Of a stretch of 64,000 nucleotides of DNA, positions 24,212-35,849 are shown piece after piece (the stretch's first letter is position 1; every line of letters starts with the position of its first letter). Both the position numbers and the translations under genes were made by a program. The notes beneath the pieces were generated by a model. That model worked only from the letters and a program-made list of their open reading frames with translations, was not told the origin of the DNA and did no database searches. Source of the stretch: Dasypus novemcinctus (lineage: Eukaryota; Chordata; Mammalia; Cingulata; Dasypodidae). Where the stretch lies: NCBI RefSeq assembly GCF_030445035.2, contig NC_080680.1, forward strand, positions 100,321,157 through 100,385,156, given 5' to 3'.

Positions 24212-24256
<45 letters not shown>

Positions 24257-24656
24257 TTTCTTTCTTTCCCCTTCCCCTTCCTCCCCCTTCCCAGTTGTCT
24301 GTTCTCTGTGTCCATTTGCTATGTGTTCTTCTTTGTCCACTTCTGTTGTTATCAGCAGCACGGGAATCTGTGTCTTTTTGTTGTTGTGTCGTCTTGCTGC
24401 ATCAGCTCTCCGTGTGTGTGGCGCCATTCCTGGGCAGGATGAACTTTCACATTGGGCGGCTCTCCTTATGCGGCGCACTCCTTGTGGGTGGGCTCCTCTA
24501 CGTGGGGGACACCCCTGCATGGCACGGCACTCCTTGTGCGCATCAGCACTGAGCGTGGGCCAGCTCCACATGGGTCAAGGAGGTCCGGGATTTGAACCAC
24601 AGACCTTCCATGTGGTAGACGGATGCCCTATCCACTGGTCCAAGTCCACTTCCCCA
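24183..24656 (-). mobile_element. DAS SINE (DAS-III type), antisense, full length
   Basis: The 13-bp direct repeats aaggccaaatctt at 24170-24182 and 24657-24669 match perfectly. The 3' tail is a long (TTTA)n/(TTTTA)n tract at 24185-24256. The tRNA-derived head is at the right end: B box as ggatttgaaccacag and a ccactggtccaagtccactt end. This family is characteristic of armadillos. Four open frames of 85-133 codons are artefacts of it. Confidence 0.9.
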
Positions 24657-24773
24657 AAGGCCAAATCTTACAGGTCTCTACAGGCCATGGCAGGGATTGT
24701 GGAACTCACTGAAATGTTTTAAACCAGAAAATGCCATGCCCTAATTTATATTTTAGAAAGACCACACTGGCAA

Positions 24774-24857
24774 AACATTGTAGCTCAGTGGTTGAGTGCC
24801 TGCTTTGCATGTACAAGGTCCCAGGTTCAATACCTGGTACCTCCTAAAAAGAAAAAA
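24774..24857 (+). repeat. tRNA-Ala-derived SINE segment (DAS-I-like)
   Basis: A box tagctcagtgg at 24781-24791, an anticodon-like tgc within gctttgcatgta, and B box ggttcaatacc at 24824-24834 are intact. It ends acctcct followed by an A-rich run. The acceptor stem is not paired, so it is not a functional tRNA gene. It could also be read as a processed tRNA-Ala pseudogene. Confidence 0.75.
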
Positions 24858-25551
24858 TTCCTTTTTGCTCATCTGCCAGTGGAGCTCTGAATCTCAGCAG
24901 AGTTGCAATATCTATCTGCAGTTCATTGGACTCTCCCTCAGGACAACTAACAAAAGGATGATGATGGACAACACCCATCCCCCAAAACAGAGAGTATCTA
25001 CAACTGTATGCAAGACAGTTCCATTAATCTGTACCATGGAATCTAAGCCGTCTCTCAACCAGAAACATAGTGGGCATCACTAGCCCCAAATCCTCAAGAT
25101 TAAGGAATGAATAAACATAAGGGGGGAATGCAACTATGGACTAAAGTAGGACTGTTATTATTCTAGTTATGGAAGAACTTGCAACATTGATATAAAGGCA
25201 GTGGTTGCTAGAGGTTCTGAGGGGAGGAAGAGGGAAGAATAGGTGTAACATGGGGCATTTTGGAGGCATTGGAATTGTCCTGCAGGACATTGCAATGACA
25301 GATACAGGCCATTATACATTTTTGTCAACATCTATAAAATTGTGCAGTGCAAAATGTAAAATATAGTGTAAACTATAGTCTATGCTTAGTAACAATGCAT
25401 CAATATGTGTTCATCAATTGTAACAAATGTCCCACACTAATAAAAGATACTGTTAATGGGGGAAAGTGTGTGAGTGGGGGTGGAGTATATGGCAATCCCC
25501 TATATTTTATGAAATCTAAAGCTTCTTGCAAAATAAAATAACAAAAAGAGG
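24858..25551 (+). repeat. L1 3' UTR tail within the chimera
   Basis: It is collinear with the L1 tail at 8830-9538: an agagttgcaatatctatct block, ccattaatctgtaccatgga, agaggttctgaggggaggaa, ttgcaatgacagatacaggc and atgtcccacactaataaaag, ending in an A-rich tail. Confidence 0.75.
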
Positions 25552-25600
25552 AAGAGCACACTGGCTGTGTCATGGAGAGCTGAGTCACTAATACTTGTTG

Positions 25601-26185
25601 AATAATCCTGAGATATCTTTATTTCAAAAATAATGGCCTCTTTGAATCTCAGTGAGAAAATTATAAATTCAAGCTTTTGGGTTTGTTTGAGTCAGCTCCA
25701 TGCTTTTTGTGCACAGTGAGGGTTTAGGGATCCAGGGCTTTAGCATTTCACAGCACATTGCTTTCTGAGACCTGTGCTACTGGCTGATGTGCCTCCCCCT
25801 TCCTTCCTTCCAATAGGTGAATCACAGCTTTTATCCAAAGTGGGTGGTACTTCTCTGTCAGCCCCCACCTCCCTATCCCTCTCAGAGGAGGCAGCTCTGC
25901 CAAGTCCCCCTCCAGAGTCAGGGACACCACCTGTCATGCTGCATCCTCTTCCTACTCGGACATCTGACAGTTTCTATGACTCATGAGCTGAGAAAGTATA
26001 GATCATCAAAGCCAAGGGGACCTCAGAAACCATCCATATCAGCCACCCAGTTTACAAATGCAGAGGGGGAGAGTGCCCATAAGGTCATAGTTAGCTGGGG
26101 CAGGGGAACGATCAAAGTAAGCTGCAGAAGGAGACAGAACAATGAATACCTTCATCACAGACTATTGCTGGAATTTGAACTTGAG
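25601..26185. other. Unassigned sequence with a MIR-like stretch
   Basis: Around 26010-26110 (ccatccatatcagccaccca, tttacaaatgcagaggggga) the sequence looks like a decayed antisense MIR-type element. Overlapping open frames on both strands at 25740-26191 have no support. Confidence 0.4.
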
Positions 26186-26400
26186 ACTTGAAGGCATTGA
26201 AAGTTGCACTTGGATGGGAGTCCAGCGACCAGAATTCAAGCCCCAACTCCGGAGATGACCTGCTGTGTGACCTTGAGCATGATCCACCCCACTCTGAGCT
26301 GCATTGCTCTCCTCTGGACCATGAGAAGTTGGTAGTGCAGATGGCTGAAGTCTCTTTGAACTCTTATATTGCAAGACTGAAGGACTCAAGGAAGGACCTA
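26186..26400 (+). repeat. MIR SINE
   Basis: The order gaattcaagccccaactccg, gcatgatccaccccactctg, then a catgagaagttggtagtgca block fits a sense MIR. The open frame at 26188-26427 is MIR sequence. Confidence 0.6.
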
Positions 26401-26709
26401 GAAAGGGTCAGGTCTGGTAATAGATGATGTTTCACTTGTTGATACTTTAACCCTCCCCTTATCAAGCTTGTAGAGTCTAAAAGGACTGTTACCATCACAA
26501 GGCCATCCATCCCCACCTCTGCACAATTGTGTCCTCACAAGGCTGTGGACTCAGGACCCTATTCGGCTCTACTTTTCCTGATGGAAGTTCCCTTACCCAT
26601 GGCAGTTCTCCATTCCTTTTCTCACAACCATATATATTTATCCTTTCACTCAACTTCCATGATGCTCAAAGACAAAGCGGATCAAGCTGCCATCATTCCT
26701 TATATAGCA

Positions 26710-26945
26710 TATGAATGACTGGTGGCGATAATGGCGGTGATGACGATAGCATTGACTGAGCTATCCACCTCTTCATTTAATCTTCCCAACCATCCTATAG
26801 ATTTAAAAAGTCCTCATTGAATAAATAAGAAAATGGAAGTGCAATAAGTTGCCAAACTTCTTCAGATAGTCAATGGTGCAAACAGGATTCAAACTCATCT
26901 CAAAGTCGAAGTGCTAACTAATATTAAGAAAGAGTTAATATACAA
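26710..26945 (-). repeat. MIRb SINE, antisense
   Basis: The block cttcatttaatcttcccaac, then gaataaataagaaaatggaa, then ggattcaaactcatctcaaa is antisense MIRb. Confidence 0.65.
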
Positions 26946-27335
26946 ATACCATCACCGCCACCCCAGGAAAAAAAACCAAAAACCCAACATGAGCACTTTG
27001 TCACAAACCCAAAGAGTGAGATGTAAGAGAAGATCTAGCCGTGATGAAGGAATACTGAAGGGAGAATTTTGGATGGAGGAGAGATTTAAGCCATGCCAGG
27101 CAGGCAGCTCCCCATCTGCCTGGGCTCTAAGCCTGCCCTTGATGTGAGATGTGTTGAAATATGTCCTGGCCCTTAATCAAGGAGGCTTGGCTTGCTCACT
27201 GTCTCCCCGTCTCCCCTTTCCGCCTTTCTTCATGCCACTCAATAATGCTAATTTAGGTTTTAAGAAGTCCGTTACTTTCATGAGCTGCTCTAAGAAAATC
27301 ATTTAGATGGGCCCCCAGCATCCCTGTCCGCTGCA
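26946..27335. other. Unassigned sequence
   Basis: No repeat or gene recognised. It is mildly C-rich near 27195-27235. Confidence 0.4.
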
Positions 27336-27485
27336 TTACTTCACACATATACAAACACATATACATGCTTGCACACACTTGGACACATACACACATGCAT
27401 GCTTCCACACGTATGCTCATATATACTCATATGCCTACACACATATACACATACCCACATATATGCACACATACACACAAATACT
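27336..27485. repeat. (CACATA)n-type microsatellite
   Basis: An imperfect alternating purine/pyrimidine tract of CA, CATA and TATA units about 150 bp long. Open frames rich in His, Thr and Tyr are translations of it. Confidence 0.85.
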
Positions 27486-28290
27486 TGTACCATGCAGCCA
27501 TTAAAAATCTCAGCTACTGCAATAAATAGTAAATGTTATATTGTGCTAAGGAAAATAGATGAAGTTGAATCATTAAGAAGTAGGGCCCCTCCGGTAATGG
27601 AACAAGCCAACATCCTATGTCTCCTGGTATGACACACTAAGGAGGATGCGGCTTCACTTGAAATTCCTGCCAAAAATGCATACACTGAATGTAATCACGA
27701 GAAAACATCAGGCAAACTCAAATGGAGGGATATTTTACAAACGACTTGCTGGTACTCTTCAAAAATATCAAGGCCATGAAAGACAAAGGTGAGCAGCTAT
27801 TCCAGATTAAAAGACACCATAAAGAGGTAGCAATAACTTAATGTGTCATATGATTCTAGATGGGATTTTAGGTAAGAAAAAAAGTGTTTTTTTTTCTATT
27901 ATATAAAGGACATTTTTGGAATCATTGAAATTTGAATAAGGTCTGTAGATTTTATAATATATCTGTTAATTTTTGATAATTGTACTCTGATTATACAAGA
28001 TGATCTTTGTTTTTCAGAAATGCGCACTTACATATTGGGGGTAAAGGACATCACATGTGCACTATGTGCTCATATTCAGAAATAGGTATAGATATGGGCA
28101 TGGAGATAGTTACAGATACAGATATAGATGTGGATATGGATATAGATATAGATATAAATATAGATATACAATGGTAAAGCTTGCTGACAAGTGGGATATC
28201 TAAGTGAAAGGTATAAGAGAATTCTTTGCACTGTTTGTACAACTTTTATATGTTTGAAATTGTTTCAAAATAAAAAGTTTAGAAAGAAAA
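27486..28290 (+). mobile_element. L1-like 3' end with an internal (GATATA)n tract
   Basis: The collinear blocks gcaaactcaaatggagggat, ggtactcttcaaaaatatca, tagcaataacttaatgtgtc, tttgataattgtactctgat and gggggtaaaggacatcacat lead to a final attgtttcaaaataaaaagt. This is a common mammalian LINE tail, though the subfamily is uncertain. A GATATA-type microsatellite has grown inside it at about 28084-28170. Confidence 0.65.
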
Positions 28291-29789
28291 AAGTAAATGT
28301 TAAAAGCCATGTATAAAATACTGAGTTGCTGTGACTGTGCATTTCTGTATCTGGATGCTATTCTCATTTGTGAGGGCTTGTAATGCTGTTTATGGAGATG
28401 ACTGTGGAATATGCGAGCGACCCTACTTCCAGTATTTATCTTTTAATGCCCTGAGGCATAGAGACCAGGGGAAGATCGGTGCAGACTAGGTTTTTCCACT
28501 GCAGTATTGAACCTGGCCTCCTCTTTCCAAGGCACAGCTACTCCCCAGGCCTTTGAGAGGCTGTGCACAGGAGTCCTCCTGACTTAACTCAGACACACAG
28601 CCCATGCTGTCCCCCCACCCAGGGTGCGTGATGTCAGCCAGGCCAGGGTCTGCCACCCAGCTGTATCTCCTCTCCACACAGGGGATGCTCAGTCCCTTTC
28701 ACCTCATGTCACTCTTTCCAACCCCCTCAAAAAACAAAACAAGCCAACATACTTCCCTCCTTCCCCTGGTCCTCGGGATGATACAGCATAATCACCCTCA
28801 AACCTTGAGTCATAAAGCTTGGTTCCCTTCCTGGGGTCACAGTGGGGAAAAGAGATGCCAGTGCAAAATAGGATACTTTCAAAGTAACCTGTCCTTTTTC
28901 AGAAAAGTCAGAAAAGAGTCTGGATGAAAGGATCTGGATAAGACAAGCTTGGAAGGTGAAGGGCTTTATTTTTTTAGTCTATTGACAGTGAACATATAAT
29001 AATTAAGAAATAATAAGGATGAATAAAGATAATAAATGCAAAACATTAAGTGTTCTGCTTGGCACATCATTAGTGCTCGGTAATATATCTATAAACATAT
29101 ATTCATGCCGCCCCTTGAGGTTCCTGTGGGTCCACGGGATGGAACAGAATGGGTGACAGCACTCTCCTTTGCTCTGAGACAAGTAATTTTGGAAAGAAGC
29201 ACTTCTTACCACTCTTAGGCCAGAGCTGAGATTATAATTAATAGCTCTTCCTCACTCAACCCAGATTTCTTTCTCTCATGCTCCAACATGCTGGCAGCCT
29301 GCACACTTCATTTTTGTTTGGCCTGAGGGACCATTTTCATCAGGTGAGGTGCCAAATGCCCTTCTGCCGTGGCAGAGCTCATTAAACACATGGCCTGTCC
29401 CGGGCAGGTGCTTATGAAGCCTAGCACTCCAACCACGTGTGTGCGGCTTGGGTGAGGGGAGCTGAGATCGGCTGTCCTCAGTTACTTATCCACTCAGTAC
29501 TCTGCAGCCAAAGTCTACTGAGACAGTCAAAGGAGCTCATGGGTTTTCAGGAAGTTTACCCCAAATCCAGTTACTGCTTGTAAAATATGTTGAAATGAAA
29601 AGCATGTAGGTTTCACATGAAGGCAGTTCTACATGGACTGGAAACCTGGCTCTGACACACACTGGTCATAAGTCCTGGGATAAGATTTCTGACCCATCAC
29701 AATAAGGCTAGAGGTTCTGCCCCCAATCTCCCAAGCACCGTAGGCCTACCCACATCACTGAGCTGCAGTCACTCGTTGACCTCTCTGTT
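28291..29789. other. Unassigned sequence with small SINE/LINE scraps
   Basis: A MIR/L2-like scrap lies near 29060-29085 (cttggcacatcattagtgct), and a sense MIR scrap near 29630-29700 (ggaaacctggctctgacaca). A moderately GC-rich part at 28490-28700 shows no exon or promoter that I can support. Confidence 0.45.
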
Positions 29790-29945
29790 TCCACTGGACT
29801 ATAACATCCTTGAGGGCTGGGATCATGTCTTGTTCACCAGTGCATACCTTCAGTGTATATGTTCAATAAAATATTTGATGAGTGAATAAATAAGCTGATG
29901 GATGGATGGATGAATGGATAGATGGATGGATAGATGGATATCTCA
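29790..29945 (+). repeat. L2 LINE 3' end followed by (GGAT)n
   Basis: It shows cactggactataacatcctt, gagggctgggatcatgtctt and gttcaataaaatatttgatg, then a (GGAT)n-type tract at 29898-29940. Confidence 0.75.
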
Positions 29946-30065
29946 AGTAAATTTTCCCTTATTTGTCAAATGGGATAAATACTTTCTATACAGATTTGTA
30001 TGCAGATTAAATGAAATGAGGATCACTAAACCCTCAGCACAGTCTCTAGTATATACAAGATGTTA
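29946..30065 (+). repeat. MIR SINE 3' part
   Basis: The block atttgtcaaatgggataaat is followed by cagattaaatgaaatgagga and a cctcagcacagtctctagta end. Confidence 0.65.
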
Positions 30066-30199
30066 GACAAAACTGGCTTCTTTCCTATTTCCTTCCACAA
30101 ATGCCAACAAGGGTAAATTGTTAGTTTCAGATGATTTTACTAGATACTGATTATCTGTTCTAATTCTTTATACATGGATAGCATAACCTTTAAAAAATT

Positions 30200-30700
30200 T
30201 GAGTTTGTTTACTCCACTCTTCCATTAAAACCCACCAATGGTACCCAGAGATCAGTGATCAAAATGGGTTCCCATCAATCGATTATCACAATTCTCAGTA
30301 TAACCCACAAAGTACTGCCTGAGTTGATTCTCATCCATTTCTCCAGCCCTGGGCCATGCCATTCTGTCTCCCAGCCACACTGACCTTATTTCACATACTG
30401 GGCTTAGAACACACTGTACTACATTCTGCTCTGGGCCTTCACTTGTTGATCCTCCTGTCTGCAATGCCTCCCACCCCACAGATTAGGTCAGGACTCCTCC
30501 TTCTATATGTTCATAACCCCATGTAATGTAATTTTTAAATTTCTAAACACAGTTTGTAATATATACATTTGTTGTGATCACATGATTAATGTCTGGCTGA
30601 CATGGATTCTGCCTGCTTTGTTTATCCCTATATTCCCTTCACTCGCATATTATCTGACACATAAAAATGATTCAATGAATATTTGTTGAATAAAAACCTT
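30200..30700 (+). repeat. L2 LINE 3' region
   Basis: Sense L2 order: ccaatggtacccagagatca, cactgaccttatttcacata, ggtcaggactcctccttcta, and a terminal attcaatgaatatttgttga. Confidence 0.75.
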
Positions 30701-32060
30701 ACTTTTTCCCCAAACCCTGCTTTCACCTGTCATCCCATTTACACATACTCATAGACAAATGTATGTAGATTTTCCTTTACAAATTACCTTCAGGGATTAG
30801 GCATTGCATTTTTGCCCCTCAGTTTAGTTGTTCCTTGGTCAGTTGAAGTAGATGCACATGATCTGATGGAAGCTCAGTATTTCTAAGTCTTGAAAACATT
30901 TTCATATGTTTTCTTATTCAAATCCAGTCCCCTACCAGTGCATCGTGTTACCTGCTCCAGTCGAACTTTCAGCACCCATTCTTCCTGTTCCCTATCTCTG
31001 GGTCCTGGCAATTATATCCCAAGACTCTGTGGAAAGAAGTGGAAGGTATGAAGACACCAAAGATGGACTTGCTGCATTTCCAAATATGACCAAGTCCACC
31101 ATCTTTCCAGTGTTTCAGGTCAGCAGATGTTGCACCAGAAGAGGAGTAAGTCAAGGTTCCCTGATTTCAGCTATGAGCTGAGTCTGAACAAATTCCTCAA
31201 GGTTCAGTGTAGGCAAGGGTCAAAACAAGCTTCCACAGAGGGAAGAAATGGAGAAACGTGACTGAGAAGTAGGCACATAGGAAGACTTGAAGAAAAGATG
31301 TGCACATTCTGAACAACAGCTCTTAGAGAAAAGCTTTTTTTACACTTTATTGTAGTACACGTCACACAAGAGAGTTTGTCCCTTCAGGGAACTCCCTGGT
31401 CATATCATTGTTTTACTTATAAATGCCATTTGGGAACTGGGAACTGGGGAAGAGAAAGTTGTTTACTACATATCACTTTGAGTTGAAAAATAAAAATGCC
31501 ACTGGCTTTGAGAGCATAGTCCATGCATGGTATGGAGGGAAAAAAATGACGAAGTGGTCCTGGCTAAGTCTCATCTTCTTTCTGTGACCTTTTTCTTTGT
31601 TATTAAATAGGAAGGGTTGGTAAGAGGATTAAGTGTGACAATACACATAAATACCTGAGGAGGTCCTCAGGAGAGACCAGTCCCTTCTGAATTCTTTCCC
31701 TTTTCTCAAATGACTAAAATTTAATGACTTCCTTAGGAAACTTTGGAGAGGTTATTGAACCTGCCAAATTGGGTGAGAATCAATCATGAACAACTTCCTC
31801 ACAGGTTTTGTTGGAGTTCCTGTCACTGGGTGGAGCAAAACTGGCAATAGAAAGTTGGTCTTTTAATCATTACTGTCTGAGTTAGACCCAAAGTGAAATC
31901 TACTTCTGAAGTGGAATTACATACTATTTTCTTTTAAAAATTACATTGGAAATCACTTAAGGTACAATCGTGCATCTTAAGAGATCTTTCTTCAAATTAC
32001 TCACCTGTTGTATTCAATTTGTCATTGAGACTTGACATCTGTTCATTTGAATTGTCTCTC
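30701..32060. other. Unassigned sequence
   Basis: About 1.36 kb with no recognised repeat or exon. The 91-codon open frame at 30906-31181 has an overlapping antisense frame and no family resemblance. Confidence 0.45.
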
Positions 32061-33125
32061 CAAGTTGATATTTTTATCTCTACTCCTGCAGCCATTCCTC
32101 CAACCCAGGCATCATTCATTCATCATATGGACATTTTTGAACATCTAACCATGTGTTAGGTACTCTTGTGGGTCTTGAATACCTCTGGCTGGATTTATGC
32201 AACAGTTTCCAAGCCAGCCCTGCAATGACAATTCCCCTTTCATAAACCATCAAAATTATCTTTTGAAAATCCTGCTGGCATATTGCCACCTCCCTTTCCC
32301 CTATTGCTTATCAATAAATCTTTTTTTTAAAGATTTATTTATTTATTTATTTCTCTCCCCTTTCCCTGCCCCAGTTGTCTGTTCTCTGTGTCTATTTGCT
32401 GCATGTTCTTCTTTGTCTCCTTCTGTTGTTGTCAGCAGCATGGGAATCTGTGTTTTTTTGTTGCGTCATCTTGTTGTGTCAGCTCTCCGTGTGTGTGGTG
32501 CCATTCCTGGGCAGGCTGCACTTTCTTTCATGCTGGGCGGCTCTCCTTACGGTGTACACTCCTTGCGCTCAGGGCTCCCCTGCGTGGGGACACCCCTGCA
32601 TGGCAGGGCACTCCTTGCGTGCATCAGCACTGCGCGTGGGCCAGCTCCACACGGGTCAAGGAGGCCCGGGGTTTGAACCGCGGACCTCCCATGTGGTAGA
32701 CGGACACCCTAACCACTGGGCCAAATCTGCTTCCCTTATCAATAAATCTTGATGTTGGCTCCCAGTTAGGGCCGAACTTCATTGCTTGATTTGAAGGCCT
32801 CAAAATCTGACTCCATCCCATCAATCCATACATCTCCCAATGTTCCTTGCTGACCATTTAGGTCAGATGATCTTTCCCATTCCCCAAAATGTTATTTGGG
32901 GCCCCAGTTCTGTGCCTTTCCTTATGCTCTTACTTTTAGTGAAATGTGTTGGCAATTGCCTGTTGTTAAAATATATATATGTATTCACATCCTGTCCCCT
33001 ATTCTCACAGAACTTACTAGCTGTTTTAACATTCCCTACTCTTCTTTAAGGTCACAACAAATCCAGCCTCAGCCAGAAGGCCTTTGCTAATCATTGCCTC
33101 ATTGAACTCCAAATACATTTATAAT
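32061..33125 (+). repeat. L2-like LINE interrupted by a DAS SINE
   Basis: Degraded sense L2-like blocks precede (ctcctgcagccattcctcca) and follow the SINE (gcttgatttgaaggcctcaa; later gccagaaggcctttgctaat). The assignment is weak at both ends. Confidence 0.4.
32323..32734 (-). mobile_element. DAS SINE (DAS-III type), antisense, full length
   Basis: The 16-bp direct repeats cttatcaataaatctt at 32307-32322 and 32735-32750 are identical. It begins with a T-rich tail (ttatttatttattt) and ends in the tRNA-Ala-derived head (B box as gtttgaaccgcgg, then cactgggccaaatctgcttc). The 103-159-codon open frames crossing it are not genes. Confidence 0.92.
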
Positions 33126-33849
33126 TAGTCAAAAGAAGATTACTATTATACTTCTCAAATATTCATATGGTAGTTTGTTTTTGTTGTCATTTTTCTGTGT
33201 TTTCCAAATGAAAATGACTATTGAATTTAGCCATGATGAGTCAAGCTATAGGAAGTTACTGACTGGATCTCATGAGTTTGGGTAGAAGTTGAAAGACTCG
33301 TTGGTGAGGAGGGAGCTGCCTTCTTTTCCTATGCTTGTAGCCATCTGCTCACTCCTTTCCCTGTCCTTCTTCCAACCTCAAGGGAGGAGTTGCAAATAAC
33401 TGCCCAGAACACTCATTACAATTATTTTCTACCAGTGGCCATGGTTACTTTATCAAAAATTCCATGCACATGCATATCACTCCCTTTAGCCTTTCCTCTG
33501 TCCTATAGTCATTCATTTGCTTACCATGGCAGATGACTGATAACAAGGGTTGCCTCCTGAGCAGATCCAACCTTATCTCTGCTTTTATTCAATCTCCTTC
33601 CTGCTTGGAACTGAATGAGTAGTCAGGCTGTCATCTGCAAATCTGAGATTCCATGGCCAAAGAACAGGAAGAGCTGCTTAGGCCTCAGTAGCAACAGTAT
33701 TCCTGACCAACATGAAGGAGGTAACTTGAGGCATCTTCCTAATGTCCAATTCCACCTTTTAGCCTCACCCCTCGCCATCTAACAGAGTTACCTTTATATG
33801 TGTATCAGAGAAGTACATGTCAGAGTAGCACATGGAGATCATCTCCAGC
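33126..33849. other. Unassigned sequence
   Basis: No recognised feature. Confidence 0.45.
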
Positions 33850-33985
33850 TCTATCACACTGCACATGATAAAATGATGAGTCAGGGGAAAAGTAATTTTT
33901 ACCAAGGTCTCAAAGCAAACAGCACTTGGATTTGAACCCAGATCTCTCCTCCCTTCCAGGAAGCCATGCTCCAGTGTACACAGTG
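33850..33985 (-). repeat. MIR SINE, antisense
   Basis: It contains accaaggtctcaaagcaaac, ggatttgaacccagatctct and a ccatgctccagtgtacacag end. Confidence 0.6.
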
Positions 33986-34469
33986 GGGGTTTCATTTCTT
34001 TGGTCCTCACACATTAATCTCACAGTCTCTTATGCAAAAAATGACAAAATACATTCTTAAATAATGCTATATTTCAAAGACAGTGCTGTGTGGTTTGTGG
34101 GGAGGAAAATTTCATGCTTCAGGAAAGGAAACTGGCATTCAATGGTGTGATAATGAGTATATACTGTGAGCCATCTGAAAACCTCTTCTTCCACAGATCC
34201 TGGACATGGAGCCCAGTCCCATGAAGTGGTCAAGGATGGGTAAAGATTTGCCACATGTGACACATGGGGCAGAGGACCATGAAATATTGTCTTAAAGGAA
34301 TTAGGGGAAAAAATCTGGAGGTCATACTTGATATTAACTTCTCCAACTCTAATAATTTCAGGGCATAAACATATAAAGTCCAAAATAAAATGCTGGGTTT
34401 GAAAAAAGAAATGTGACAGAGTCAAATGGCAAAAGTCACTTGTAGTTGTGACTTTGACCTGAATTTACA
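33986..34469. other. Unassigned sequence
   Basis: An antisense open frame of 122 codons at 34057-34425 resembles no family I know and is treated as chance. Confidence 0.4.
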
Positions 34470-34860
34470 GCTGTTTTAATTCTATTTAAAGTCTAGCTCA
34501 AATCCTATGACCTCTCCAAGACCTTTCTCAATCCTCATTGTCAAAATAAATTGCTTTTTCCTTCCCAAATATTTTCATAGGACTTCATTAATATTTCACT
34601 GTTGGCATGTGTGTCTTGTGGTTTAGATATTTATATATCTGTCTTTCCCACTAGATTGAGAGACTCATTGGGATGGGAGCTCTCTTAATACATATTTCTA
34701 TCTCTTACAGCTAGAATGGCAGGTATACAATGTGTTGCCTCTCCCTCATTCCTTGCTCCAGGCAGACATTGATAATCAATCACAGCATTTCTCACAGTGC
34801 TTGGAAAAGTCTTCAATATCCTTCACAACAACCCTGTAGGCTATCTCTATTGATTAATTA
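34470..34860 (+). repeat. L2 LINE 3' region and a short MIR-like scrap
   Basis: Sense L2 blocks are gtctagctcaaatcctatga, a gacctctccaagacctttct block and cactagattgagagactcat. A scrap at 34780-34850 (cttcacaacaaccctgtagg) looks like antisense MIR. Confidence 0.55.
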
Positions 34861-35849
34861 GAGTTCTCATACAAAGGAACCTATTTGCTGTATCTGTCTA
34901 GTGCAAGTAGCACAGTGGTTTGCACAGTGCTGGTGTTCAGTTATATTTGTTGCTTTGAACTAACTATCAACAGTAATACTTGGAAAAGGGGCCTAACCTA
35001 AGTGTGTGAGCTAAGACAGAGAGGGATCACAATCACTAGGATCTGGGACTTGAGTTGAGGGCAGAAGGGTGGTCTAGGACATGGTTTCCTGATGGTATTC
35101 AACCTCAGACCACAGGGTTGTTGCAGTTGGTGGTTATGTATGGCAGAATTGGATTCCAGCCAGAGACCATAGAGGTGATTAGAGAAAGATAATTGGTCTG
35201 TTCTGGCAGGAACTTAGCTTTGCTTTTGGTAGCAAAAACATGAGATACTCTAGAAGCATTTATTGTAGGCCTGAAAATGAAACTTGGATCCTCTGCATCT
35301 GGGACAGTTTAATGGAAAGAACAATCTGAAGTGGCTCTAGAGATCTTCTTTCCAAGGTTCACATGGACTCTTTATCAAGTTATCTTTTTCTCTCTAAGGC
35401 TAGTACTTCCTTATCCTCTTGTGTTGGATTCATCTATCCCTTCAATTCTCTTTCTGGTGGTTTGCTCAGATTATTAAAGTTACCACTATTGGGAAGAATC
35501 TTGGCTCTAGGGAAAATCAGGCATCACTGGTCATCTAAAGGGACTACCTTCGGGTCAAGTGTTCACTAAGAAGTAGACTTTATGCAAATAACAGCCAATC
35601 AACACTTTCCTTGATGGTGTGATTTGGGCAGGCCTGTCTGAGCTAAAAGAGAAGGAGGCATTGGCAACTCCCATGCTGGGCATTTTCAGGTCAGTGAAGG
35701 TGCCATGAGAGAGTCTGAGAGCCACTAGAGTAGGAGGTCAGTTCATCAGAGTGAGCAGAGGGAAAACAGATCCTGAAGCAAGGGGAAATTAGAATACCTA
35801 GTGCACCTTGAGATTGGCTGGGATGATCAACCTGGTTGAATTTCAAAGA
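34861..35849. other. Unassigned sequence
   Basis: Nearly 1 kb with no recognised repeat or exon. Open frames stay below 70 codons. Confidence 0.45.

Larger units (their letters stand above)
24772..25551 (+). mobile_element. Chimeric retrocopy: tRNA-Ala SINE head joined to an L1 tail
   Basis: A tRNA-Ala-like segment and a 5'-truncated L1 3' UTR lie together inside one pair of 14-bp repeats: aagaccacactggc (24758-24771) and aagagcacactggc (25552-25565), one mismatch. The shared duplication implies a single insertion, as expected from template switching during L1 reverse transcription. The alternative is an established composite family or two events that share one site by chance. Confidence 0.65.
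23745..25600 (-). repeat. Antisense L2 LINE split by two later insertions
   Basis: Antisense L2 sequence runs 23745-24182, resumes at 24657-24771 (ctacaggccatggcaggga, then a gaaatgttttaaaccagaaa block and agaccacactggc), and continues at 25552-25600 (ctgtgtcatggagagctgag). The gaps are exactly a DAS SINE and a tRNA/L1 chimera, each with its own target duplication. Confidence 0.75.

Noticed and set aside
24774..24845. Functional tRNA-Ala gene
   Set aside because: A and B boxes are good, but the acceptor stem is not paired, an A-rich tail follows, and it lies inside a retro-insertion.
27307..27632. His/Thr/Tyr-rich open frames
   Set aside because: They are translations of a CACATA-type microsatellite.
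32197..32752. Open frames of 103-159 codons
   Set aside because: They read through a full-length antisense DAS SINE with a perfect 16-bp duplication. Similar cysteine-rich frames occur in the other DAS copies at 24.3 and 40.7 kb.
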